A stretch of DNA of 64,000 nt from Mariannaea sp. PMI_226. Lineage: Eukaryota; Ascomycota; Sordariomycetes; Hypocreales; Nectriaceae. A model generated the notes under the pieces. That model had not been told where the DNA came from. It saw only the letters and a list, made by a program, of their open reading frames with translations, and made no database searches. Location of the stretch: NCBI GenBank assembly GCA_024336345.1, contig JANFOG010000021.1, forward strand, positions 62,001-126,000, read 5' to 3'. Positions 32,328 to 44,112 of this stretch are shown piece by piece. A program made the translations under genes and the position numbers. Each line of letters begins with the position of its first letter. The first letter of the stretch is position 1.

Positions 32328-34353
32328 CTACTCTGTGTTCTGGAGGGACTTGCAGGTTCCAGAGTTTACGGCAATGTTAGTGCAGTCACCGCCCCAGTTA
32401 GTCTGAGTGCAGGCGTGCAGCTATTCAAACCAAATATTTCGTCAGCAAACTACTAAAGTTGTAGTGTAGCTCCAAGAATGAAAGCTCATCTTACGGTGAT
32501 AACAGTTGGACTGGTAGGAACGGCAGTCTTGGTGGCAGTAGCTGTGGCAGTAGGAGCAGCTGTCTTCGTGGAAACGGTTGTGGTGGTGGGGGGAGCACTA
32601 GTAGGGACAGCCTGCCAGACGACTTTACCAGCGGCATTGTTGATCTGGAGCCAGGGGGCCTGATTCATGCACTTCAGGGTCTGTCCAGTGCCAGAGGTAC
32701 CACTGCTCCAAAGCATTGTACTTCCTTGGTAGGTAGCGAGGTTTCCGTCAGTACCAAACGTCAGTTTACAGTTGGGGCAGCCGGCAACGCCGTGGCCCGA
32801 GGCCCACTCAACAGTGGATGATGCGGCGTCCCTATTTCCATAGACGACAAGGTTGCTGTCGGACTGGTAGGCGATGAAGACGTTGTGGAGCATTGCAACC
32901 TGGTCACCCGCTCCAGCAGCCATAGATAGCTCGCCACGGGCGTAAGATATGGAGGCTGGCAGTGGCGGGGTTGTGCAAATGTAGTGAACCGAGTTTCCGG
33001 TGTCCTGGACAAAGCCGCTTTGGAGGGATGATGGCCCAGTCAAACCGGGTGGGTAGTAGACTAGAAGCGCTTTGTTGCTGAAGAGACTCTTGACAGACGA
33101 GCTGCACTGGCCCGCCTCTGCAAAGTCAGAGCCGGTGTTGACCTTGGACACATCGTTACCTGACACCTGATCCAAAATTCAGTTCAGAAACTTTTATTAC
33201 ATTCACGAGAGTGACGTTGCTGAAAGGAGAGGAAAGTAGAGGGAGAGAAGAGCTCATACTGTAAGGCCACCGTCCCAGCCGTTGATAGCGATGGGAAAAG
33301 TGATGTTGCCCGAGAAGATATTGTTCTTGATAGTCGCAGGGCCGTGGTTAGGGTAAGATGCACAGCTGCCCCAAACGCAGCGTCCAAGAGCAATGCCGAC
33401 GCTAAATAGTAACTCGCCTGTGATATGATTATCTGAGACGACGACATTGGAGTAGTTACCGTTATAGCTGGTGTCTACCATATTGATCGCTCCAAAGCCC
33501 TTGTCAGTGCTAGAAGAAACGATGGTGTTGCCGGTGACCTTTGTGCCAGGAGCTCCAAACAAGACGATAGCACCGTCAGTTGATCCAGTAATCTTTGATC
33601 CAGTATTGTTAGACGGTTTCACCAGAGAACATAGCTCGATGCAACTCACAGTGTTGTTGGCCACTACTGAGTTAGTGCAAGCAAACGAGATTCCATCAGC
33701 CCACTGGCCTCGGCCTAACGAGTCAACGTTATCATGCCCAGCAGGTCCAATCTCGTTGAAGTTGACAGTCGCGTTAGTGCAAGGCCTGTCGTCGGTTCCA
33801 GACTCAATGAGATGCAAACAGCTCCAACCACGCGGGTTCCTAGAGGCAACGTGGGAGACGACCTGGCCGTAGCTGCCTCCACCTATCTCAATGTTGCCAC
33901 CTGCATCTGCGGGTGGAAACGGAGATGTTAGTGTTTTGATACGAAGAGAGGAAATGATTTAATATAGGTCAAGGGACAAGTACTTTGATCATATCCGTTG
34001 GTATCCCGGTCACCATCCACCTGAATGTTCAGGAGTTTGAGATTGTTGAACCATGCTCCCTGAATGATGGTACCTCGTCCGTCCACCGAAGATTTTAACT
34101 TGATTGTAGCACGGGTGCTTCCGGTCGGGTATCCCTGAGTGGAGATCTCTTGGTTATCGGCAGTGATGTTGATGCTGTTGGAAACAGTGATGAGAGCACC
34201 TGGGCAGAGCTGAACCACTGCTCCAGCACCCCCAGCTTTAAGCAGGTTCTGGATAGTAACTTCGTCGCCTGAGGAGACACAGCTGGCGGTATTGGTGGCT
34301 TTCCTGGCCACCAATGCAAGGAGCGCAGCCTGGATTGACCGCGAGAAGAACAT
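32328..34353 (-). CDS. Secreted beta-helix protein with bulb-type lectin domain
   Basis: Five exons (34353-33984, 33906-33650, 33592-33260, 33166-32495, 32420-32328) give 574 residues. A signal peptide is followed by a right-handed parallel beta-helix, seen as repeated short strands with Asn/Val/Gly turns (VVANNTITGSTDGAIVLFG, TKVTGNTIVS, NVVVSDNHITG). The next domain has the mannose-binding bulb-lectin motif YQSDSNLVVYG and two weaker repeats (LTFGTDGNLATY, LQINNAAGKVVW). A Thr/Pro/Ala-rich stalk then leads to a short tail with three cysteines (CTQTNWGGDCTN, GTC) encoded by the last exon. The 57-nt intron at 33593-33649 has no stop and is a multiple of three. It is probably an extracellular glycan-binding or glycan-cleaving protein, with no catalytic residues identified. 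Confidence 0.88.
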
Positions 34354-37300
34354 TTGTGCGATATGAATAAATATAATCGATTTAAAGACAGTGATGAAAT
34401 GATGGTGATAATTATAAAAAGGACAGAAAATGAGCGTACAGGATTGTTTGTTAGTCTTAGAAGAATAGAAAAAAATGAGCGTGGTGGTTGTTGGCTACTT
34501 CAAAAAGAGTGTGTAGTCGCCGTCCAAGGGACAGAGGGTCGAGAAGGAGGAAGAGAAAAACGCCACAGCTCGTGAGTGTTGCCATCGCAGGCCAGTAATA
34601 TATCTAAAGGTAATTTGCTCTTGTCCCATGTCGTGCATGGACACCTAGCTGGGTCCCACAGCACCTGGCCACGGCCTCTTGGGTTTGGAATTTATGATTA
34701 TCATTACCGGACACTAGTTTTTTCAAGTGAATTTGATGTAGGGATTACCTAGGTAGTCTATTGCTCTTATATTGGCGACAGCCCCGAGCAGTAGTGACCC
34801 TGTCAAGGTCGCTTGTGGTGCAAGGGTCTTGGGCAATTAGTGATGGCGGTGGGTTGGATACTATTCTCACGACCCAGATTTGTCTCGCGCACGGAGAGTT
34901 CGGAGTTTCAGTCCCGTTGTATGGCACGACATGCTGAATCCAGCATAGCTGCTCCATTTGACGCGGGACTTACGTGCGTTACAAGTCCATCCACTCCTAT
35001 TCCAGGTACAAAACAAAAGAATATGATTGGAAGACCTGATCGGCCCTCCCTTTCCTACCGCCTGTCAAGCTTGGTTGGAATGTCCAGGGCCCTTGGTAAT
35101 GGTCCCACGCAGGTATTATCAGAGTTTCAGAATATCTACAAGACGTTTTCCGTACATACCGGGCAGTAATAAAACTGCTTCAAAGAAAGGCAAGAAACTG
35201 CGTTTATAAATAGGAGACCGAACGGGGGACGACCATGATTGGAGCCTTCGAAGAATCAAGACGCCACTTGGTCGCTTAGCTGCACAATAAGGACTTTGTA
35301 ACCGGCACAGCGCAGGCCTTAGTACCTAATGAGCTAGAACGGTAGCCATTACTACTAGCGTATCTATGTGTTTCACTTGGATACTTCCACCATGAAAACC
35401 GCAACCACCGCTGGTGGTAAGCCGCATCCACACCATCAACAAAAAGACCTTTTCTTACTAATGCGTGTTGCTTGGATACAAACAGGCGAATTAATTCTTT
35501 GAGCCAATTAAATTCCGTCCACAACAGAGTAGATTGCGCTGAAATTCGTAAAACGATGCTTAAAGCAAGCTGCAGGAAGGGAAGGAAAAGGAAAGCAAAG
35601 AAACAGCAGCGAGGTCGTTCTGTTCTGTACCTCGTCACTACTAACAGTTCAAGCCAATCACCCCCGGTACTACATCAGCTGAGTCCCCCACAGCATCCCC
35701 TACTGTTCACGGTGCAATTTCCAGAAGATCTCCATCAATTGGGCACAGTTCGTTGCCATAAAAACTCCTCTTTCCCCTTGACTTGGACTATCCGAAAGGC
35801 AAAGTCAGCTTATAGTAAACCCAACAGGAGCCACTACAAACTACGCAGGTATATCTCAAGTGACTATGTCCAAATGGATGTGAAATAACTAGTTACTCTC
35901 ACAACTATTATCACTTGAACAAAGATACATCAATCTCCGAGACAAAGGAATCCACAGTAAGTAGAGGTACTATACATCCTCGAAACAATCAAAATAGAAG
36001 TCAAATAGGCATAGGCTTCAAGCACGCAGGCAAAGACACAGCTGGAGACGGATAACAGAGAGGCAGGCGAGACAATTTGCCAATATGTCACTCTGCAGGT
36101 TTTAGAGTGTTCTCAGACGCTCGCTTTACCACCATAATTTTCAATAACGAAAGTGGATTTCGGCAAATCGAAGTGCGAAAGGATGGACAAACAGCTGCAG
36201 CAAGTGCTTACTTGATGGGCATGAAGAAAAATGAGTTTATCTCTGCCCATAGCAGCAAACGCAACTATATAGACTGTTTATCCCATTAACAATATGAAAT
36301 AAGGAGGTAGGCTTAGAAAAACGACTTGCTGTCTCAGATGCCCGTAAGGTTTAATCCATGTTAAGTAGCTGAGGAATGTAAGAGTTTAATGCTAAGAGAT
36401 AGGTGAAAATTAAACTACCCGACGTTGAGAAGCAGTATCAGTCTCGTTTGAACGACATTACTATCTCCACATGACTTACATAGGCCAACAAGGCCCGTTG
36501 ATAACTGTATATTGTACATGATTCCATGTCCATTCTATGGCGGAGGGAGGTCTAAATCCCAAATTTCCAAGGCTAGCCCAATTACCACCCATGGCGTTTG
36601 CAAGTCACCCCGTGGGATTCCACTTATCTAGCTACTTGCAGATGTTGCCGGGCTATATATAAGGAATGAAATGCCAAGTCTGATGGCTAGATGGGGTAGT
36701 CAGACTCGACTTGTTCATACTACGCTGAGATATTACTGGTATCCTTGTCGGGCTGCTTCTAATCTTGTCAATGGGCTCATCCCCAGTGCACTTATGATGT
36801 GCGCTACTTCTGCTCGCCGTTCGAGCCTGTGGCGAATATACCGAGACTAACCACCAAGTCCCCCTACATTTTCTTCGTTGTCAATAGTGGTTATCGCATT
36901 CCCACCTATCGCAAAATTTCCAGCCCTTGTTAGAACTTGCATAACATAACCGCCTTCCACGTAGAGACAAACAGTAGTTACCGAGATCACCCTCCCTCTC
37001 AGTAAGCTTCAGCTGACTACTGATATATGCATGCTCTTCAGTTTCTTTCGGATGGACTTTGGAGAGGCTAATTGCTTGGTTTAATTAACCGTGAATTTGG
37101 CAACTGATACGAGAACTGGCAGACAGGCTGCTTTCTGTGTGTTAATATATATGTCATAAATATTGACAAACTTACAATGTATGTCAAAGTTTCTATGAAC
37201 CTGTTTGCGCCAACCTTGTGATCACCAGAGAAGGGTGGAAATGCTGGCTTGCCATCTGTGGTCCTCCTTTACTCATTACTATTCCTTTCGTGTAATAATT

Positions 37301-38291
37301 ACTTTTTTGTAGGGAGTCCACCATCGTATACATTAAAGTATCACTCTATAAGGCTGAGAGATTTCCATTGTGGGTAGAGGCTTCTGGCCAGCTGCATGTG
37401 ATCTTTACTATATCCGCTCCTGAGTGGGCCGAGGAAATTTCTGATCGATCCATAACCTGAGGTTAAATGTTTTGACTAATATTTTTTCATCTTTCAGATA
37501 TTTACTATTTTTCAATTACGATGGGCTGCTTAGACTTCTGCTAATATCATAATTGTGCGGCAGAGGTGTAGAAGGGTGACCTTGTTGTATTACAGCGAAT
37601 AGGAAGTTCTAACTTTAGTCTAAGCCTCAGTATCGTCTCTTATTACTGCTCTGCCGTACTAAAGAGGGATAGAGTTGTTGGCGGTTATTTAGTCTTGTAG
37701 TCTGGATTTGATCCTATCAAATCCCCTGCCTGGTATGCAATTCAAGGCCATCCCTTGTTAGTCTTTCCTCTTATATTCCAGATTTCCATACTCAATTGTC
37801 CAGACACTCTTCTCTGTGATATTCATTTGTGATTTCTGATTCCACTTCAGCCCCTAGATTCTATCATTTTACAGATAGCTTAAATCCAGCCTAAATAGAT
37901 CACCTTCCTAGTACCTTTAAGTTCCCCTCCTTTTCAGCCCAGATCCACCACGCCCCCAAACGTATATATAAAACGTCCTTAATGCTGCAAAGCTACGTGC
38001 ATCACGAGATTTGATAACGGGTTTATACATAGTTCAACCATAAACGATCAATGCATTTACCAACCTGAATCAGTCGCAGCCTGGCTCATCCTTCTGACAT
38101 ATTGGACTGCCGTGACACAGAGTTCATCTTACAGAAGACAACTCCTATCTCTCGGATTATTCAGTTCTTTCTCCAAGGTGTCGTTAAGCCGTTCGTTAGA
38201 CTATACTCTTAGATCAAGCCTACATGATTCTAAAGTTTGATCATTGAAAGCTACAGAAAGATGATATCTGAGGATTTTGATTTCTTTTCCG
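34354..38291. other. Long gene-poor region
   Basis: Almost 4 kb without a recognisable gene on either strand, increasingly AT-rich to the right. Frames at 35276-35638 and 35472-35888 overlap on opposite strands and neither has a family motif. The first 200 bp are the promoter of the beta-helix gene. Confidence 0.45.
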
Positions 38292-40709
38292 TCACGGCCA
38301 CAAAAGATCAGGTCTACCTCCAGGCAGCATTATCCGAAAGGGCCATCCTTGTAATTGATGAATCTCACCCACAATTTTCCGAGCCCATGTGTCTGCGACT
38401 ACCGGGATAACATATTCGCATCTTTCACTCTTTGAAATTTCTACTGCTACGGCCCAAGACTGTTTTCCGCCATTGTTATCCCCGGTCATGAGTTGGGCGT
38501 GAGCCATGGATACGTAGATTAACGCCGCCGTCCAGGGGTGCTTTGAGCGAAAGATACTAAGCTGTTCCATGCTGTGAAGCCCGGTTTTCCATAGCCGTAA
38601 GGCATCTTGATAACGGAATTGCTCATGAGCAGTACGGGCCGTAGCGATCATCCTACGCATGTGCAAAACTTGGTCATTCATGTCGTCCAGTGCAGGCGGC
38701 TCAATGTTAGCAAGAACATTGAGTATGGACTCAGCTTCGTCTAATTCTTTTTGTCCAATGCTCGCCTCAGCCCTTGCTAGTAGCAGTCGTCTGTAGGGAC
38801 GGCCTTTCTTCTCACCTCCTGGTATCGCATCCAGTTCCGGTTGAAGAAGCTCAGTCGCCTTTTCGTACTCGTGAAGCTCACAGTAAATTTCTGCCAATCT
38901 TCCAACAATAAGTAACCGAGTGTTGTGCCGGATCGGCTTTGTGGAATTTAGCCACAAATGCTGTTCTAGTGAGGCTCTTGCAGTCGGAAAATCGCCAATT
39001 GACTGGAAGAACCTTGCTGCCGTGCCCTGAAGCCTTCGTGTAACCTCAATTTCCAGCGTTGACAATGGGTGCGCTCCTTCCCACCCGTAGAGGCAAGATG
39101 CAATGTCATTATCGTAGTGCTGTATCTTCGTTTCAATGAGTGATATGTGAAGCCTGCCTTTGAGAGCGTTATCAAGACGTGTAACTAAAACCTGGCTCGT
39201 TGCGAAAAAGTCTTGTATTTTGGAGATGGACTTGACGAGGTTTCCATCCAGGCGGAATAATATGCTTTCGAAAAGTGTGACCGAGCTATGGTAATAGTAT
39301 GGCAGGGTCTTCTTCAGTAAAGACCTAGCGCGTGAGATGGCAAGGCGTCGAATAGGAAACGAATCTCTTTCGGAGAAGTATAATAGTGACTCAATCACTT
39401 GAGTTCTAAGGGATTCTGGAATGCGCTTTCTTTCTATCATCTTTTCCAATAATACCCAAGTAGCTTTCTTCATGGGAAATGACCTGCATGGCATGGGATG
39501 AGTATTGATTCGTATATTGAATATTCTGATCATACCATGAAGTGTTTCCTTCCAGGGGAGGTGGGGTCACAAAACATATCAGCCTTAAGGCTAAATGTGT
39601 AAGACGCTCTTCTGTCTCAGATGTGAGGATGCTGGAAAACCTTGCTTCTATATCTGTGAAAATAGACCAGGTGGAGGTTCCATCTTCAAGGGCAGATGCT
39701 TCAACTTCTGGCCGCGTTGTCATTAGTGAAATCAAATTATCATCCGATAATAGTTGTACAAGGTCAGAGGGAAGCCCAAATTCAACGGCTGTGATAATTT
39801 CAACTTCACCTTCGGCGTTCCATCGCCTTTTCGGAAGTCGTACGTTTTCTAGCAGCTTGGCAGGGACATGTGCGCCGCCGAGAGCATAGAGAAGCAGCAT
39901 CAGTCGATCTGATCTCTGCATAATATCTCCATAGTCTAATACCATATTATAATAGGAGGCCATGAAATAAGGATCTAAGAAAGGTACCCTTAGCAACGGA
40001 ACGAAAGAATAGGATAAAGTGGCTGGGGTTGACAAACCACCCGAACCAGTCAGTTGGTACGACACGAGATGTTGGACAAAGTAGGTATAATCAGGCGCGT
40101 TGACTCCCAACAATTGCAAATGGGCGAATGCTTCCTCGTCGTCCATGCTAAGATATCTCTCATATCTTCGCTGCATTAGTAAGTAAGGTTGCAGATTAGG
40201 AGCTTTACTTACGTGGAGGCAGGGACATCAAGTGGAAGCCAGATGATCGACCCAATACTACCAAGTTTACGCGCTATTTTGATGTACTTCCTCCCGGCGT
40301 ATCGAAGTTCTGAAAGCTTTGCCCCTCGAACTAGGTCAGCGACGATAGGTGGGACCTGTTCGGCAGCATTCATCTTTGAGAGAAGGTATATTGAAACACA
40401 AGCGAGTCGTCGACGCAGCTCTGCGTGTACAAGATCATTGCTGGAGACCCAGAAGCCTTTTATATTATCCTTGTACTTCCTATATATTTGATTTGCTCTT
40501 GTAATGTCGGAATCTCGTATGGATAATATTTTCATCGTGCGCTGATTGTTGAGCACGACCTGGTATCGAACATCACGAGCGAGGGCCTTGGACTTTCCAA
40601 GAATCGCTCGAATAGTGGCTAAATGTTTGTTTAAATCTGATGTGAGGCGCTTGGCCTCATTTTCATCGAAGAGGTCTGCCAGCTGGCGGACCTCATTGCA
40701 GAGACACAT
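38292..40709 (-). CDS. Conserved fungal helical-repeat protein of unknown function
   Basis: Three exons (40709 or further upstream to 40213, 40165-39536, 39483-38292) close into one frame of about 772 residues. Junctions are well supported: exon 1 to 2 restores LPLDVPASTYERYLSMDDEEAF, exon 2 to 3 restores GNTSWSFPMKKATW. The first in-frame ATG is at 40709, but the frame is open and protein-like upstream (LVNALARRGPVSNIRSSSY), so a missing 5' exon is likely. The C-terminal half is helical with TPR-like pairs (ASLEQHLWLNS, YEKATELLQPELDA, ELDEAESILNVL). No signal peptide or membrane segment. It resembles a family of large uncharacterised ascomycete proteins, perhaps scaffolds. No function can be assigned. 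Confidence 0.8.
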
Positions 40710-41784
40710 ATTCAGTGATTGATAAGAGCTGGATCGGATGTTTGAGACAGGCCCCCTTCTTGCGAGTGCATTCACCAAATTCGATCGCGGTCCACCTCAA
40801 GCGAACACGTGAGCCATTCGAACCGGGCAAACCAGACGTCTTACTTCCAGATCAAGGAACCATGTGGAGCTTCGGCATTCAGTAATTTATTTGCCTTAAG
40901 AAAAAGAGCCGCCAGCGTTCGTTAGCACCCCCGAGCTTCAGTCTCCCAAAATGGACTTTCACTTTCACATTCGCAAAGCAACGGAGCGGAAGACAGGACG
41001 CACAAAAAAGTAGGCATCGTTGAACAATAGATAAGTAATTTGAAGAAACTATAAAAGAACCCTTCAACTACTTCATGCTTTGTGATACATTGTTGAGCGA
41101 CAATCCTCCATCGCTTCAGTCCTCCCCAAACTCTCCTGAAAGTGACCCTCCCCCCTTGAAGGACGATCCACCCAAGGTAAGATAAACCAGATTTGTTCAA
41201 ACGTGGCCGACACCAAGCAAACTTATCTCCACCGGACCCAAGTAATAGACTCAGTCAGACGAAAAGATCCACTCATGATTTGATTGCTTTAGGCCGAAGC
41301 TGACAACGTGGAAATTTTTTCCCAGCTGTGGACTCGGGTTAGCGGATTTTCATTCTTCCAGAGCCACCGAGTCAGTGTGAATTTTATGGCCAGGGCTTGA
41401 GGTCGCGGATGGATCAAGTGGTTAGGGTTATGCTGATTGGGAAAAAGAATCACATTTGAGAATCTACTGTCAGATTTATACTGAATTACTCATGATTATA
41501 CTCGATGTAGCCCTCAATAACTTCAAGACTTGACTGATACCACTACATTATCCCCTGTGATCGCAATTACCAGGCTTCCTCATTATTCCAAGAAGACAGT
41601 CAACAAGCCCATGCATCTGATATCCCGGATCAGATAACTTTGTTCTGAGATCACCCAACACTCTTCTTTGACTCGTCATCTCTCATCCAAAATTGGGCTT
41701 TTCCGACAATGTCCGACCATCACTAGTACTGTATTGTACTAGCTCTACATAATCCTCATTATTTCCGGTGCGGTAGTAGAAAAA

Positions 41785-41805
41785 GATTTCTCACTGTGAG
41801 AAATC
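41785..41805. promoter_or_regulatory. Perfect 21-bp palindrome with core CTCACTGTGAG
   Basis: Ten-bp perfect arms around a central T at 41795. It has the same 11-bp core as 41859-41877, with centres 73 bp apart (about seven helical turns). It lies 247 bp upstream of the MFSD1-like start codon and is very likely a binding site for a dimeric regulator. Confidence 0.65.
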
Positions 41806-41858
41806 GAGCTTGTCTAATCCTTGCTTGACCAGGATAACGTAGGCGCAAGCCCACAAAT

Positions 41859-41877
41859 TTCTCTCACTGTGAGAGAA
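41859..41877. promoter_or_regulatory. Perfect 19-bp palindrome with core CTCACTGTGAG
   Basis: Nine-bp perfect arms (TTCTCTCAC and complement) around a central T at 41868. Second copy of the core found at 41785-41805, 175 bp upstream of the transporter start. A third core copy occurs at 50244-50254. Confidence 0.65.
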
Positions 41878-42052
41878 CTAGTGAGTTCCTCGCTCCCATG
41901 CATAGGGATTCTCGGAGTCAGACCTTGCAGGTCCATTTTTGTTTTGATCTGATAAAATGCCCTTGGTTAGCCAGTTGATCTGATAATTACCCTCCATCAT
42001 TTACGTGCGGCCTGACTTGTCTTATTCTCTCAATTACGATTTCTGCTTTACA

Positions 42053-43707
42053 ATGGACGTCGACGAAGCAAACGCAAAGAGTGTGGTCGATGTGACAGTG
42101 GCTGACCGGAGTGACGTCGACTCCGAAGACCATGGCAAAGTAGCAATTCCTTTGAGTATGAAAATCCTTTCGGTCATAGTTGTGAGCATGATTGGATTTG
42201 GCGGTCACTGGAGCAGCGGAGTCACAGGTGCGCTGAAAAGTATTCTGAAAAAAGTAAGCCGAGTATCGATGGCCAAACGCAGTCCGAATCTCTCTAATTG
42301 CCCTCCCCCTCAGGAACTCGGTATCAACAACAAACAGTATGCTGTTCTTGATTCAAGCGAGAACTTCATCAAGACTACGTTGATTCTGTTTAGCGGAGCT
42401 CTAACTGACCGCTATGGAGGAGCCAGTACGTGCATCTTGCTTGTGTCGTTGAACTGTCCAAGTGCTAACAGCTAAGCGTAGATACTATGCTTTGGGGCAA
42501 TGCCTTGTTTAGTGCAGGCGCTATTCTTGTTGCAGCGGCGACTACTATCCGAAACTACAAGTTCATGATATTCGGCATCGTTATTCAGGCATTTGGCGAT
42601 GTCGCAACTCAAGTCGCCCAGTATAAGATCTTCTCTTCTTGGTTTCCTCCGTCCTCAGGGTTCGCCTCAACGTTGGCTTTTGAGCTTGCCATTGGAAAAA
42701 TCGGATCATTTGCTGGGCAGTCTACCGCCAACGTCATAACAAAGAACCTTGGTGACTTCAGCTGGGCCTACTGGATGTCCGTCTTCATGAACCTCTTCAC
42801 CAACGTTGCCACTCTGTTTTTCTGGTGGTTTACTCGTTGGTGCGAGAAACGTTATGCCGGAACAAGGGATCCCGCTACTGGAGAAAAACTTACAGAGAAC
42901 AACAACAAGTTGGAGTTGACCAAGGTTCTCCGCCTCCCATGGTCCTTCTGGCTTGTATGCTTGTTCTCGCTCTTTCAAACATCAACAGCCAGCGTCTTTG
43001 CTTCCAACGGTACTGAGCTAGCGGAGCAACGATTCAACATTTCGGCAGTGCAAGCAGGATGGTACTCAGCCATGTCCAAATACCTTGGGTTCTTCTTCGT
43101 GCCTCTAGTTGGAATCTTCATTGACATCCTCGGACATCGCCTCACAGTCATGCTCATCTGCGGCCTTGGAATGCTACTGTCCATGTGTCTGGCTATGTGG
43201 GGGCCGAGCGTCGCCGGAACAGCAGCAAGTTTCGGCATCTACGCAGTCGCCTCGTCTTTCGGGCCTACTGTCATCATCGACAGTATCCGGACATCCATGT
43301 GGTTCCAAGAAGTTTTCGGTTCTGCTTATGCAATCAAAATCGCGATCAACAATAGTATGACTATCATTGTGAGCGTGATTGCTGGTGTCATTCAAGACCG
43401 AGATGATGACAGCTATGACAACGTCATTATTCTTTACGTCGTCCTCGCAGCTGGCTCTGTTGTTGTGGGTACTTTGATGATCGCGTTGAGCTACGCAAGC
43501 GACATCATCGGTCTGCTGCAGTGGAGCCGAAGGAGAAGAGTGCAGAATGGCGACATTATTAACGCCGCAAAGGAGGCTTTTGAAACTAATGAACACGCAA
43601 CTTGGAATCGGAGATTAAGTCTCATTAACTTTTCGGCGGTTATTGCATTGATTCTAGGTGCTTGGGTAGCGTATTTCTGGGGTGTTGGTACTGGTAATAA
43701 TTACTAA
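42053..43707 (+). CDS. MFS transporter, MFSD1-like
   Basis: Three exons (42053-42253, 42314-42425, 42482-43707) give 512 residues. An acidic N-terminus (about 45 residues) precedes about twelve hydrophobic segments. The layout resembles the MFSD1-type branch of the major facilitator superfamily: first helix with GHWSSGVTGALKSIL, then NNKQYAVLDSSENFI, FSGALTDRYGGANT, QYKIFSSWFPPSSGFASTLAFELAIGKIGS, VGIFIDILGHR and FQEVFGSAYAIKIAINNSMTIIVSVIAG. Animal MFSD1 is a lysosomal dipeptide transporter, and the fungal substrate is unknown. It ends about 400 bp from the convergent Zn2Cys6 regulator. Two palindromes in its promoter suggest tight, specific control. Confidence 0.85.
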
Positions 43708-44112
43708 AAATCATCAGATGGAACTATCGGAGGACTTATCATATACAACATCGCTGGGTATTATAATGCATTCTAAAGAAAATGCTTTTCTAACCATGGT
43801 GAACTGAACCTCCAGGTTTAAATGATCTCATTGCCTACACTGTCGATAAATGTGGATTTGCTAGGTACCCTACGGCTCAATTATCTTGCTTTCCACAACT
43901 TCCATTTTGCTTCATAGCTTCATTTTTGATAAGTGCCCAATGATCCCTTGATCATCTCCAACAACAAGAACCCAAAGCGGCTGGCCATCCGTTAGGCCTG
44001 GCCTTCACATTTGAAGAGGCTTCTGACATGAATGGCCAAGCACCTACGCTACATAGCTTCTGGGGGTAGAAGATCACACCTTATCACAATCAATTTTGCT
44101 CAAGCTCCATAA
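43708..44112. other. Gap between convergent genes
   Basis: Shared 3' flank of the transporter and the Zn2Cys6 regulator. Nothing else recognised. Confidence 0.5.

Larger units (their letters stand above)
40710..42052. other. Intergenic region with two large palindromes
   Basis: Divergent promoter between the helical-repeat gene and the MFSD1-like transporter. It contains the two palindromes at 41785-41805 and 41859-41877. No gene recognised. Confidence 0.5.

Noticed and set aside
35276..35888. Overlapping frames of 120 and 138 codons on opposite strands
   Set aside because: Neither has family motifs or credible splice structure, and the region is gene-poor.
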